From an uncultured Bacilli bacterium (GTDB lineage Bacteria; Bacillota_I; Bacilli_A; RF39; UBA660): DNA of 38,803 nucleotides. The DNA lies in NCBI GenBank assembly GCA_934101185.1, contig CAKOQD010000010.1:1-38803 (forward strand), read 5' to 3'. The position numbers and the translations under genes were made by a program. Below are positions 8,130 to 16,668 of the stretch, in pieces (position 1 is the first letter of the stretch; each line of letters begins with the position of its first letter). The notes below the pieces were generated by a model that was given only the letters and a program-made list of their open reading frames with translations, ran no database searches and was not told where the DNA came from.

Positions 8130-9821
8130 CTAAAACATATAACGAGGATTAATACTATATTCTAAATACTCTTGGTGGTTATCAATAGATTTCTTTAGTG
8201 ATTCATTCGTAGCATGTAATTTATTCTTTAATTCTTTTAATTGATCATTAGTTTTGCATTCTGCTACTTCCATAATCAAATACGTTTTGTTTCTGCTTTC
8301 TGCTCTTGGATCAAGGAATTTTTCTGCACAATATATAGAAAATTTATACATTTCTAATAATATTTCTATTTTATTTAAAACAGAAAATTCACTACTTGCA
8401 ATATTTTCAATTGCTCTTTCATATTCTGCTTTTGTTATCGGATTACTTACTTCTAAAACTTTGTACTTAGACTTACAATCATTTAATAATGATTGATACA
8501 TCATATTATTATGTTCTTCAACTTCTTTTGAATATACACTTGCATCAGAATTTGTATTTTCTTTAGCATCTAATTGTTCTATTTTTCGATCTATATCTTT
8601 TATTAATCCATTTATATCAGAAACATTAGTACTTAAATTATTTGTAAGGAAAGGATTACGCATATCAATACTTTCTTTTTTTGAACGAACAAACTCTACT
8701 ATATCAAACGTTTCTATTTTTTCTTTTTGAAGTAAAGGAAATTCTACATTCTCATCTTGAACAAACTCTATCAATTGTTCTTTTTCTTCAGTATATTCTT
8801 CATTATCAATTACTAGTTTTATATCCTTTTCTACTACTACATGATTGCTTAATTTTTCTATATATTTTCCGTATTTTTCTATTAATTCTTCATAAGAACG
8901 AGTTGCAATTTCAAATTTAATATTTCGTGAAACTCCAGAACTTAGCATATCACTTAATTCATTAACTCTTTCCAAGTCATCAATATTATCTAATACAAAA
9001 TTAAATTGATTTTGTATTTTTGAATTTACTAATATTGTAAATAATTGTTCAATAAACATAGTTGCAACATTGTTTATATATTTGTTTTCATCTCTAGCAA
9101 TAACAAAAATTGCAGTTGGTTTAGTTAAAATATCTTCATAACTAAATGTAGTTTTATTAAGCAAAGTACTTAACATTTCTCTAGTTACATATGTTCTTAA
9201 TTTTTGTCTTGCAACTGATATTATACCACCTTTTGTTTCTTTTGGAGCAGAAATTGTAGAGGAAGCAAAAATATAAGATTGAGAATTTGGATTTTTCAAT
9301 TTAAAATATTGTGTTACGTAGTCGTTAACACTATATTTATTATCAGTTGAATTAAACATTGAATTAACACTACTTAGGTTTATTTCATTATCTTTACCAT
9401 CTTCGAATAGTCCAAGTACAATACCAGTATAGAAATCAGATGAGTTATTTGACCAAAATTGATCTACTTCTGAATCATCATAAAACATTGCTTTGGCTTG
9501 TTTTTCGATATAATTTATTGCTTCATCTACTTTACCATCTTTATATAAATTATATGGATATTCTAAAGGATTCCATCCTTCACTTTTACTTAAATCTCTT
9601 AAATTTAATATAACAATATTATAGTCTTTACTCTTTAAATCATCATAATATTCTTTAATATATTCTTCTTTGGAATCTAAAACTAATAAACTTTGTTTCT
9701 CATCAATCATTTCCCTAACTAAAGGAAATAACACATTTGAAGTTTTACCAACAGATATATCTCCCGATACAATTAAATTTTTCTTATCACTAAGAATTCT
9801 TTTTAATATTTCTTTTTCCAT
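8130..9821 (-). CDS. Soluble VirD4/TraG-like P-loop ATPase, function unknown
   Basis: The N-terminal 330 residues resemble type IV secretion coupling ATPases (VirD4/TraG). Walker A is GDISVGKT (20-27), followed by LLVLDSKEEY (45-54), WNPL (83-86) and a Walker B-like FVLDNID (275-281) just before a long helix. Two things differ from the family. There is no N-terminal membrane segment, and the catalytic Glu after Walker B Asp278 is Asn279, which may impair hydrolysis. Residues from about 395 on are helical and charged, probably coiled coil. No relaxase, other T4SS gene or integrase is nearby. The ATG follows AAGGAGG, and the first 32 bp overlap the end of the MerR gene, so the two are translationally coupled. 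The ATPase fold is fairly clear; a DNA-transfer role is doubtful. Confidence 0.7.
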   Translation of the reverse strand: MEKEILKRILSDKKNLIVSGDISVGKTSNVLFPLVREMIDEKQSLLVLDSKEEYIKEYYDDLKSKDYNIVILNLRDLSKSEGWNPLEYPYNLYKDGKVDEAINYIEKQAKAMFYDDSEVDQFWSNNSSDFYTGIVLGLFEDGKDNEINLSSVNSMFNSTDNKYSVNDYVTQYFKLKNPNSQSYIFASSTISAPKETKGGIISVARQKLRTYVTREMLSTLLNKTTFSYEDILTKPTAIFVIARDENKYINNVATMFIEQLFTILVNSKIQNQFNFVLDNIDDLERVNELSDMLSSGVSRNIKFEIATRSYEELIEKYGKYIEKLSNHVVVEKDIKLVIDNEEYTEEKEQLIEFVQDENVEFPLLQKEKIETFDIVEFVRSKKESIDMRNPFLTNNLSTNVSDINGLIKDIDRKIEQLDAKENTNSDASVYSKEVEEHNNMMYQSLLNDCKSKYKVLEVSNPITKAEYERAIENIASSEFSVLNKIEILLEMYKFSIYCAEKFLDPRAESRNKTYLIMEVAECKTNDQLKELKNKLHATNESLKKSIDNHQEYLEYSINPRYMF

Positions 9822-10200
9822 GTTTCCTCCTTAACACCCTTTCTTCAGGTGTTTCTTTTATTTTCTTATTTTCTTTATTATTAATTAATTCTTCTTCTAG
9901 TATTTCCAATCTTTCACATTTTAAACTAAGTAAATACATCCTTTCATGTAATTCTTGTTTCTTCTTTTCTATTATTTCACTGTTTAAATTATTCTTATAA
10001 AGAACAATTTCTTCTAACGTAAAATCTAATGATTTAAGTAATTTAATTAATTCACACTCGATAACATCCTCTTCACTATAATATCTATAATTTGTAAACT
10101 CATCTATTTCACTAGGTTGTAAAACACCGTATTGATCATAAAACCTAAGTGTCCTAACAGGGATATCTACAATTTTTGAAAACTCACCAATTTTGTACAT
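9790..10200 (-). CDS. MerR-family transcriptional regulator
   Basis: A 136-residue protein with the MerR N-terminal winged helix: KIGEFSKIVDIPVRTLRFYD, then GVLQP and YRYYSEEDV. The helix after that (IKLLKSLDFTLEEI) and the Glu/Lys-rich dimerisation helix to about 115 fit the family. There is no separate effector domain and no Cys pattern for metal binding, so the signal is unknown. The ATG at 10198-10200 follows AAGGAG by 8 bp; a longer form from TTG at 10239 has no ribosome site. Its promoter has the 19-bp spacer typical of MerR targets, so it probably controls itself and the overlapping ATPase gene. Confidence 0.88.
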   Translation of the reverse strand: MYKIGEFSKIVDIPVRTLRFYDQYGVLQPSEIDEFTNYRYYSEEDVIECELIKLLKSLDFTLEEIVLYKNNLNSEIIEKKKQELHERMYLLSLKCERLEILEEELINNKENKKIKETPEERVLRRKHGKRNIKKNS

Positions 10201-10243
10201 ATTATCTACTCCTTTTAAAAAAGTATTTCCTCCTTCCAATTAA

Positions 10244-10274
10244 AGTATAACATTTCAGTCATATGTAAAGTCAA
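10244..10274 (-). promoter_or_regulatory. MerR-type promoter with 19-bp spacer
   Basis: On the minus strand TTGACT (10269-10274), a 19-bp spacer and TATACT (10244-10249). The other good promoters in the window have 16-17 bp. An imperfect dyad (ACAT N9 ATGT) lies in the spacer, where MerR proteins bind and untwist DNA. Two strong Shine-Dalgarno-like sequences follow, and only the second has a start codon at proper distance. Confidence 0.75.
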
Positions 10275-10359
10275 TACCCATTTTAATTATTGAAATTTAT
10301 ACTGTAAACATAATGTTATTTTAATAAAAGAATTATACCAGCGCATACTTCTTTATTAA

Positions 10360-12993
10360 TTATTTATTGTAGTACTTAAGATCATATTCTTTTGATGCAG
10401 TTATTCTAATTACTTGATTAGAATTCTTATAATACTTATTTGATTTAGTCACACAATACTTTTTATTACATTCTATCTCAACATATCTTTTTTCACCAGG
10501 ATAATTATTATCATAAACACCAATATAATAATGATTAGGATTTTTTATATCTTGTACCAAACTAATTGCATTAATAGCATGAAGTCCACTGTTAAATTTA
10601 GAAAATATAATCGGTGCTTCTTTATTATTTAACCTAGTTTTTAGTATATTTATAAAACCTGGTCCACTCTTATAAGTGATTTTTTCAGTTTTAAACACAG
10701 TTCTAAGCCATGTACCCAAATCTGAACCAGATGAATAATATTCAGTATCATATTGTCTTATAAAACCACTATATATTGCATTAAATAATTGTTTATCACT
10801 ATTTTTTATAGAAGAAGTTTGCATCTTATCTTCATTTAATTGTATTGTTTCATATTTAGAGTATGTAGTTCCATATTTTTTTATTTGCTCTTTTTTACTT
10901 AGTTTAGCTTCTCCAGTCACAAAATCATACAACTTAGATTTTGTTATTTGATCTCTATATTTTTTATTATATTGAATCTTATCATTATTTACAAAATATA
11001 GATTAGATGGTTTCTTTTCATTAAACAAATCAAATCCAAAAGAATATTTTAAAGCATTTGTTTTAAATTTATAATTATATAAATTATCATATTTAGAAAA
11101 ATACGTATTCTTCAAATTATATGCATATGAAGTTTCATTTCGTGCTGTTTTTTTAGATGCAGTAAGTGGTAAATCTTTACTATAATACAACTGAGCAAAA
11201 GTAGCCATTCCAAAACAATGTCCACCAGTTGATAAATTTGATCCATAATTTGCAAAAGAAAATCCATTCTTATTAACGATAAATCCAGAGTCCGCTAATA
11301 AAACACCATCAGTTTTTGAATCATTATTTAAATCAACTAAATTATCATTGATTGCTGATTCAACATTTTGAAATAGTTCAGTTAATCCTTTAGACTCACT
11401 AGAAGAATAAAAACCACATCCAGTACTGTTAGAAATATTCGACAAATACTCATTTTTTTCACTCATTCCAATTCCAACTGAACATATTTTAACATTATTT
11501 TTTAATGCTTTTGTTACTATTTTATTAACACTATAATGTAGTTTTTCATCAAGTCCATCAGTTAAAATAACAATGTATTTATTATCATTATTATTTATAA
11601 AATCATCTATTCCTCGATATAGGGCATTTCCTGTATTTGTACCTTGTTTTTTTGTATAAAACTTTCCAAACATAGTATCAAGTTTACTTTTAACTTCACT
11701 ATTAGAAGTACCCATTTTTGCCACATTTACATAATCACTTCTGTATTCAGAAAGACCAAATTTAAAGTTTTTATTCGATAAGTTATTTATTAAATTTTTC
11801 GTTACTTTAAAACGTATTCCTGTAGCATCATAACCTGGCATTTCAACAGATTGTGTATATTTCAAATTCGTTATCTTTTCATACTGTTCTTTTGTATATA
11901 AACTCCATGAATTATCTAAAATAAATAAAACTTGATTTCCGACTTTTTTATTTATTTTCTTTTTGTCACCAATAACATAACTAGAAAAATGATTAATTGT
12001 AGCAGTTAAATTTTTCTTTTCCTTATTTATAGTTGTTTGTACTTCATCATAAGTTGCCTTATCCGAATTATAATAATATATTGATAAATCATCTTCATTT
12101 AACTCATACTTCTTAAGCTCATCTTCTGTATAAGGGATACTAATATTTGCAGAAATTAATTTTCCATCAGTATAAAACGAAAATAATTTATTAATCATTC
12201 CAGTTTTATTACTAATTTGAGTATCATTTGTAACATCTACTACAGTACTAGCAATATTACCTGTTCCCTTAATTGAAAGATCAACATCTGAAGAAGTATA
12301 TTTATATGTAATTTCTCTATTTGAATCTAATATTCCATCATTTTTTGAATCCTTTTTTAATGGATCAAGTCCAAATTCTATTTCGTCATAATCGTTAAGG
12401 CCATCCGAGTCAGAATCTTTTTTTGATGGATCAGTTTTATATTTATATATTTCATCATAATCACTTATTCCATCCATATCTGAATCTTCAAGTGAAGGGT
12501 TGGTACCATATTTATTTTCTTCATCATTTGATAATCCATCACCATCTAAATCATCACTTTTAAATAAAGTACTTTCTTCTGATGTCAATGATAAATCATC
12601 ATTATCTTTTACATTTGAAATTACCGTGTAAGTTTTATCTATTTTCTTCCATTTGTATGATACTGATATTTTACATTTTCCAATTGAATCAGATAAATCC
12701 CAATCAATTTCTAAATTATTATTTTTTAAATTTCCACAAGTTGTCTTAAACTTCAAATCTTTTATTTTATCTTTTTGCGAAAGTACAATACCTAATTTAA
12801 CATTAGTCTGAGAAACATATTCTAAATTAATATCAGAATACTTATCATCCCATTTTAAATTACCTGTATTGTTTTCAAATAAACAAAAAATAACCCCTAG
12901 TAAAATAAGTAATAAACTTATAATGAATACTAATTTTAATGTCTTCTTATTTATATTAATATTCTTAAATTTTTCATTTTGTATTATGTTCAT
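10360..12993 (-). CDS. Membrane-anchored protein with calcium repeats, VWA domain and papain-like cysteine peptidase domain
   Basis: An 877-residue protein with a single transmembrane helix (about 19-39) after a basic N-terminus, so most of it is probably outside the cell. Thrombospondin type 3-like calcium repeats run from about 146 to 225 (DLDGDGLSNDEE, DSDMDGISDYDE, DSDSDGLNDYDE). A VWA domain spans about 352-545 with a complete MIDAS start (D359-x-S361-x-S363) and LTDG at 477-480. The C-terminal 290 residues look like a papain-type peptidase: Cys592 in GGHCFGM, His805 in SGLHAINAI and Asp/Asn 828-830 in YDNNYPG. The catalytic assignment is inference from motif order. The start follows AGGAG. 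It has its own promoter at 13095-13123, behind which lies a terminator-like hairpin. Possible roles are adhesion or processing of surface proteins. Confidence 0.8.
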   Translation of the reverse strand: MNIIQNEKFKNININKKTLKLVFIISLLLILLGVIFCLFENNTGNLKWDDKYSDINLEYVSQTNVKLGIVLSQKDKIKDLKFKTTCGNLKNNNLEIDWDLSDSIGKCKISVSYKWKKIDKTYTVISNVKDNDDLSLTSEESTLFKSDDLDGDGLSNDEENKYGTNPSLEDSDMDGISDYDEIYKYKTDPSKKDSDSDGLNDYDEIEFGLDPLKKDSKNDGILDSNREITYKYTSSDVDLSIKGTGNIASTVVDVTNDTQISNKTGMINKLFSFYTDGKLISANISIPYTEDELKKYELNEDDLSIYYYNSDKATYDEVQTTINKEKKNLTATINHFSSYVIGDKKKINKKVGNQVLFILDNSWSLYTKEQYEKITNLKYTQSVEMPGYDATGIRFKVTKNLINNLSNKNFKFGLSEYRSDYVNVAKMGTSNSEVKSKLDTMFGKFYTKKQGTNTGNALYRGIDDFINNNDNKYIVILTDGLDEKLHYSVNKIVTKALKNNVKICSVGIGMSEKNEYLSNISNSTGCGFYSSSESKGLTELFQNVESAINDNLVDLNNDSKTDGVLLADSGFIVNKNGFSFANYGSNLSTGGHCFGMATFAQLYYSKDLPLTASKKTARNETSYAYNLKNTYFSKYDNLYNYKFKTNALKYSFGFDLFNEKKPSNLYFVNNDKIQYNKKYRDQITKSKLYDFVTGEAKLSKKEQIKKYGTTYSKYETIQLNEDKMQTSSIKNSDKQLFNAIYSGFIRQYDTEYYSSGSDLGTWLRTVFKTEKITYKSGPGFINILKTRLNNKEAPIIFSKFNSGLHAINAISLVQDIKNPNHYYIGVYDNNYPGEKRYVEIECNKKYCVTKSNKYYKNSNQVIRITASKEYDLKYYNK

Positions 12994-13008
12994 ACTTTCA
13001 TCTCCTAT

Positions 13009-13035
13009 AAAAAAGCAACTTATAATTAGTTGCTT
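13009..13035 (-). terminator. Terminator or attenuator between serS and the VWA-peptidase gene
   Basis: Perfect 8-bp stem (AAGCAACT / AGTTGCTT), 7-base loop, then six T on the minus strand. It lies downstream of the gene's own promoter (13095-13123) and ends 15 bp before the start codon, so it must be read through for that gene to be expressed. An upstream CAACT could compete for the 3' arm. Confidence 0.75.
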
Positions 13036-13094
13036 AAAATAATCAGTTGTGTAAAATCAAGTAATAACCAAAATACACTACTATTATAATACTA

Positions 13095-13123
13095 ATTATA
13101 TTATAATAATTATACTAAGTCAA
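13095..13123 (-). promoter_or_regulatory. Strong promoter in front of the VWA-peptidase gene
   Basis: On the minus strand TTGACT (13118-13123), 17 bp, TATAAT (13095-13100), beginning six bases after the serS stop codon. Predicted 5' leader is about 95 bases and contains the hairpin at 13009-13035. Confidence 0.75.
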
Positions 13124-13128
13124 TTACA

Positions 13129-14415
13129 TTATTTTACTGGAACAATTTTTTCTTTACCACCCATATATGGTTGTAATGCTTTAGGTATATTAATTGTACC
13201 ATCTTCATTATAATTATTTTCTATGAAAGCAATCAATCCTCTTGGTGATGCTAGAACAGTATTATTTAGTGTATGAACATAATATGTTCCGTCTTCGCCT
13301 TTTGTACGTATTCCAAGTCTTCTTGCTTGAGCATCTCCAAGAGTTGAACAAGAACCTACTTCAAAGTATTTTTGTTGTCTTGGACTCCATGCTTCAACAT
13401 CACATGATTTAACTTTTAAGTCTGCTAAATCACCTGAACAACATTCTAATGTTCTAACAGGTATATCTAGACTTCTGAAGAATTCTACTGTATATGACCA
13501 CATCTTATTATACCAATCCATTGATTCTTCTGGTTTACATAGTACTACCATTTCTTGTTTTTCAAATTGATGAACACGATATACACCACGTTCTTCAATA
13601 CCATGTGCTCCGACTTCTTTTCTAAAGCATGGTGAGTATGAAGTAAGAGTAATAGGAAGAGTTGCCTCTTTTACTATTTGATCTTTAAATCTACCTATCA
13701 TACTATGTTCTGAAGTACCAATTAAGTACAAATCTTCATTTTCTATTTTATACATCATAGCTTCCATTTCTGTAAATGACATGACTCCTGTTACAACATC
13801 ACTTCTTATCATAAACGGTGGGATGCAATAAGTAAATCCTTTATCAATCATAAAGTCTCTTGCATATGAAAGCATCGCAGAATGGATTCTAGCAGCATCT
13901 CCCATTAAATAATAGAAACCATTTCCACTAGTTCTACCACTTGATTCTTTATCAAGACCATTTATACTTTCTAATATATCAGCATGGTATGGTATTTCAT
14001 AGTTTGGTACAACTGGTTCACCAAACTTTTCTATTTCAACATTGAAATTGTCATCTTTTCCAATCGGTACACTATCATCGATTATATTAGGTATAATCAT
14101 CATTTTTTCTTTTATTTCTTTTTCTAGTTGTTCTTCTTGTTCTTCAAGAATATTCATTTCATCAGAATATTTAGATATCTCATTTTTTATAGCTTCAGCT
14201 TCTTCTTTTTTACCTTCACGCATAAGGTTACCTATTTCTTTAGCTTTTTTATTTTTTAAAGCACGTAAATCATCACCTTTTTTCTTACAATCACGGAACT
14301 TCTTATCCATATCATAGATTAAATCTACTACTTCAAGTTTTTCATCTTGAAACTTCTTTTTGATGTTTTCTTTTACTAAATCTTTGTTATTTCTTATTAA
14401 ATTAATGTCTATCAT
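13129..14415 (-). CDS. serS: Seryl-tRNA synthetase
   Basis: Charges tRNA-Ser. The 428-residue class II enzyme has an N-terminal coiled-coil arm (about 25-105), motif 2 (FRKEVGAHGIEERGVYRVHQ) and motif 3 (LNNTVLASPRGLIAFIENN). Several signatures differ from the ordinary bacterial type. It has GTSEHSM where bacterial SerS usually has TAEV, and LNNTVLASPR where LNGSGLAVGR is usual, which is closer to archaeal/eukaryotic-style SerS as I recall them. Start at ATG after AAAGGAGAGG. A serine-specific T-box precedes it, so expression should respond to uncharged tRNA-Ser. Confidence 0.93.
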   Translation of the reverse strand: MIDINLIRNNKDLVKENIKKKFQDEKLEVVDLIYDMDKKFRDCKKKGDDLRALKNKKAKEIGNLMREGKKEEAEAIKNEISKYSDEMNILEEQEEQLEKEIKEKMMIIPNIIDDSVPIGKDDNFNVEIEKFGEPVVPNYEIPYHADILESINGLDKESSGRTSGNGFYYLMGDAARIHSAMLSYARDFMIDKGFTYCIPPFMIRSDVVTGVMSFTEMEAMMYKIENEDLYLIGTSEHSMIGRFKDQIVKEATLPITLTSYSPCFRKEVGAHGIEERGVYRVHQFEKQEMVVLCKPEESMDWYNKMWSYTVEFFRSLDIPVRTLECCSGDLADLKVKSCDVEAWSPRQQKYFEVGSCSTLGDAQARRLGIRTKGEDGTYYVHTLNNTVLASPRGLIAFIENNYNEDGTINIPKALQPYMGGKEKIVPVK

Positions 14416-14436
14416 ATTATCCTCTCCTTTTAAAAT

Positions 14437-14627
14437 AAAAAAGAATGGTAAGGAGTCATAAAGACGGTACCATCCTTTGTTTAACTTAATTTAATAACGG
14501 TATAAACCGGGAATGATTAATTCCACTTTAAGAGTAGATTCATAAAAGATTACTAAAAGTTCTCACCAGCCACTTTCTCTCTATTAAGTAATTGCTCTTA
14601 TTACTTGTCTCTTAATAAATGCTTTAT
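14437..14627 (-). promoter_or_regulatory. T-box leader with serine (UCU) specifier
   Basis: Stem I closes with TTAAGAG (14609-14615) against CTCTTAA (14528-14534). The loop-E bases AGTA (14602-14605) and GAA (14539-14541) flank the specifier TCT (14536-14538), a serine codon. The distal conserved GGCTGGTGAGAAC is at 14560-14572. The T-box itself, AAAGGATGGTACCGTC, is at 14463-14478. The competing terminator pairs GGATGGTA with TACCATTC and ends in six T (14437-14442). The tRNA-end pairing base is U (UGGU), which would pair by wobble with the G73 normal for tRNA-Ser. Confidence 0.95.
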
Positions 14628-14633
14628 GTATTA

Positions 14634-14662
14634 ATTCTAGCAAATATTAATTATTTTGTAAA
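14634..14662 (-). promoter_or_regulatory. Promoter of the serS T-box transcript
   Basis: On the minus strand TTTACA (14657-14662), 17 bp, TAGAAT (14634-14639) with an extended TGC just before the -10. Predicted start near 14627, directly before Stem I of the T-box. Confidence 0.7.
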
Positions 14663-14705
14663 TAGTTTTTTAATATTTGATATATCATATTGTATTTAAT
14701 TTATA

Positions 14706-15167
14706 CTATTTTAAAAGTAACATAATCAAATTACCAAGTATTAAAGTAAAACTAAAACTAGATAAATATAAGTTTTTTGTATATTTAAATATTTTTTCTT
14801 TTTCTCTTATTATATTTTTTATATTAATAATTATTATTATTAATAAATAAACTAATAATAAAACAATTCCTACTAAGTAAGATATTTCTAATATCTTAAT
14901 ATTTTTTATATTAGTATATATCGATAAAAACATTAATAGTACTAAAAATATTATAAATAGTACTTTTACTACCCTATTCTTTGATTTTGGAATGTGAACT
15001 TCTTTTATATATTTTATCATTAACTCAAAACAAGTAATAAATAAAATAATTGCTATAAGAATATTACTTATATTGTTAACTCTATTTACTTCATATGTTA
15101 AGAGTCCTAATGAAAGGGAAATTAATAATATATCTAATAGAACTCTTTTATATTTTTCTAATTTCAT
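14706..15167 (-). CDS. Small integral membrane protein, unknown
   Basis: A 153-residue protein of almost only Ile, Leu, Lys and Asn with about four transmembrane segments (roughly 10-27, 33-50, 67-85, 95-117, with a last one at 135-152). Positively charged loops suggest an inside N-terminus. I do not recognise the family. Its ATG overlaps the stop of the upstream pseudouridine synthase gene in an ATGA junction, so it is translated from the same message. No clear terminator follows, only an AT-rich imperfect repeat near 14670-14690. Confidence 0.75.
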   Translation of the reverse strand: MKLEKYKRVLLDILLISLSLGLLTYEVNRVNNISNILIAIILFITCFELMIKYIKEVHIPKSKNRVVKVLFIIFLVLLMFLSIYTNIKNIKILEISYLVGIVLLLVYLLIIIIINIKNIIREKEKIFKYTKNLYLSSFSFTLILGNLIMLLLK

Positions 15168-15811
15168 TTAAATATTTCCTCCTTTGGCATGTATTCAAAT
15201 ATTAATTTTTCCTTTGTTACTGGGTGATAAAATTCTAAATGATAAGCAAAAAGTGCAAGTTGTTTTCTATCTTGCCTACCATATCTTTGATCTCCATATA
15301 AAGGATGTCCAATATTACTTAGTTGAACCCTTATTTGATGGTGTCTTCCTGTATATAAAGTTATATCAAGTATTGATAAGTCATCTTTTTCTTTTAATAC
15401 TTTATAATCTAACTTAGCATATTTTCCTTCTTCTTTTGCAGTAACAACTGAAGAATTATCATCTGTTTTTTTGATATAGTTTTCAAGAGTACCTTCTTTT
15501 TTAGTAAAAGTTCCATGAACTACCGCTAGATACTTTTTAGTAAATTTATCATCTTTTATTTGCTTTGAAAGTCTTGATGCTGCTTTTGAAGTTTTTGCAA
15601 ATACCATTATACCACCAGTTGGTCTATCTAATCTATGAACTAGTCCTAAATAAACATTACCAGGTTTATTATATTTTTCTTTTATATAATTCTTTATTAT
15701 AGTCAACATATCTAAATCATTAGTATTATCACTTTGAGATAGAATATTATATGGTTTTATTACAACAATTATATGATTGTCTTCATATAAAATATTTAAA
15801 TTATTTTTCAT
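15164..15811 (-). CDS. RluA-family pseudouridine synthase without S4 domain
   Basis: Modifies uridines in rRNA or tRNA. It starts directly in the catalytic domain (NILYEDNHIIVVIKP). The catalytic Asp is in GLVHRLDRPTGGIMVFAKT, and the later family motif GRHHQIRVQL is clear. Without an S4 domain it resembles RluA/TruC-type rather than RluC/RluD enzymes, so I give no symbol. The ATG at 15809-15811 (215 residues) overlaps the end of the methyltransferase gene by 11 bp; a GTG at 15829 is possible. The operon order is methyltransferase, this gene, membrane protein. Confidence 0.88.
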   Translation of the reverse strand: MKNNLNILYEDNHIIVVIKPYNILSQSDNTNDLDMLTIIKNYIKEKYNKPGNVYLGLVHRLDRPTGGIMVFAKTSKAASRLSKQIKDDKFTKKYLAVVHGTFTKKEGTLENYIKKTDDNSSVVTAKEEGKYAKLDYKVLKEKDDLSILDITLYTGRHHQIRVQLSNIGHPLYGDQRYGRQDRKQLALFAYHLEFYHPVTKEKLIFEYMPKEEIFK

Positions 15812-16652
15812 ATCTTGCACATACTCCACATGGTAGCACTAATCCATTTTTTGATTCTATTCCTAACTCTTCATAATATATCTTACCAGTATAAATACTT
15901 CCTACAGTTAGTTTTAAAATATTTTCCATTACTATACCAGATAAATTAGCAGTATAAGAATTAATTATAAAGAATAATGGATCATCACTTAATATCTCTG
16001 TACATAATTCTACTAGATTGTATAAGTCTTTTTCAATATCCCATACTTCATTATTTGAGCCTCTTCCATATGATGGAGGATCCATTATTATAGCATCGTA
16101 TTTATTACCCCTTCGTATTTCTCTTTTTACAAATTTCACTACATCATCCACTAAAAAACGAACCGGTTTATCTTCAAGATTAGAACTTTTTACATTTTCT
16201 TTAGCCCAATCTACCATACCACGTGATGAATCAACATGAACAACACTTGCTCCAGCACTTAAGCATGCAACGGTTGCACAACCGGTGTATGCAAAAAGAT
16301 TTAATACTTTTATATCACGTTTTGATTCTTTAATCTTTTTAATCATAAAATCCCAATTAATACTTTGTTCAGGAAATATTCCAGTATGTTTAAAACCCAT
16401 TAATTTCACATTAAACGTTAAATTATTATAGTTAACAGTCCATCTATCAGGTAACTTTTTATAAGTTTCCCAATATCCACCACCTTTATTACTACGATGG
16501 TAATGAGCATGCGCTAATGACTTATTAATTTTATCTTTCCATATTATTTCAGGATCTGGTCTTAACAAACAATAATTTCCCCATCTTTCTAGCTTTTCTC
16601 CATCACTCATTGAAATTATTTCATAATCTTTAAAATTATTTACTACTAACAC
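15801..16652 (-). CDS. Class I SAM-dependent methyltransferase, RlmI-like without PUA domain
   Basis: Probable RNA methyltransferase of the COG1092 group. The SAM-binding motif NLFAYTGCATVACLSAGA, the acidic VHVDSS and the catalytic-loop motif DPPSYGRG are clear. The usual N-terminal PUA domain of RlmI is absent and the protein is about 283 residues, so the target cannot be named. The start is uncertain. GTG at 16652 has the best ribosome site (GGTGGTGAT), while GTG at 16661 would put the start almost on the predicted transcription start. It is the first gene of a three-gene operon and has its own promoter. Confidence 0.85.
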   Translation of the reverse strand: MLVVNNFKDYEIISMSDGEKLERWGNYCLLRPDPEIIWKDKINKSLAHAHYHRSNKGGGYWETYKKLPDRWTVNYNNLTFNVKLMGFKHTGIFPEQSINWDFMIKKIKESKRDIKVLNLFAYTGCATVACLSAGASVVHVDSSRGMVDWAKENVKSSNLEDKPVRFLVDDVVKFVKREIRRGNKYDAIIMDPPSYGRGSNNEVWDIEKDLYNLVELCTEILSDDPLFFIINSYTANLSGIVMENILKLTVGSIYTGKIYYEELGIESKNGLVLPCGVCARYEK

Positions 16653-16668
16653 AAATATCACCACCAAA

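Noticed and set aside
8130..10200. Integrative conjugative element or prophage around the VirD4-like gene
   Set aside because: No relaxase, integrase, other T4SS, capsid or lysis genes and no flanking direct repeats were seen.
9790..10239. Longer MerR start at TTG 10239
   Set aside because: It has no ribosome site and adds 13 residues outside the MerR fold; ATG 10200 is well placed.
10300..10355. Terminator after the VWA-peptidase gene
   Set aside because: The possible stem (AATAAAGAA / TTCTTTTATT) needs a bulge and has a broken T-run, so it is too weak to call.
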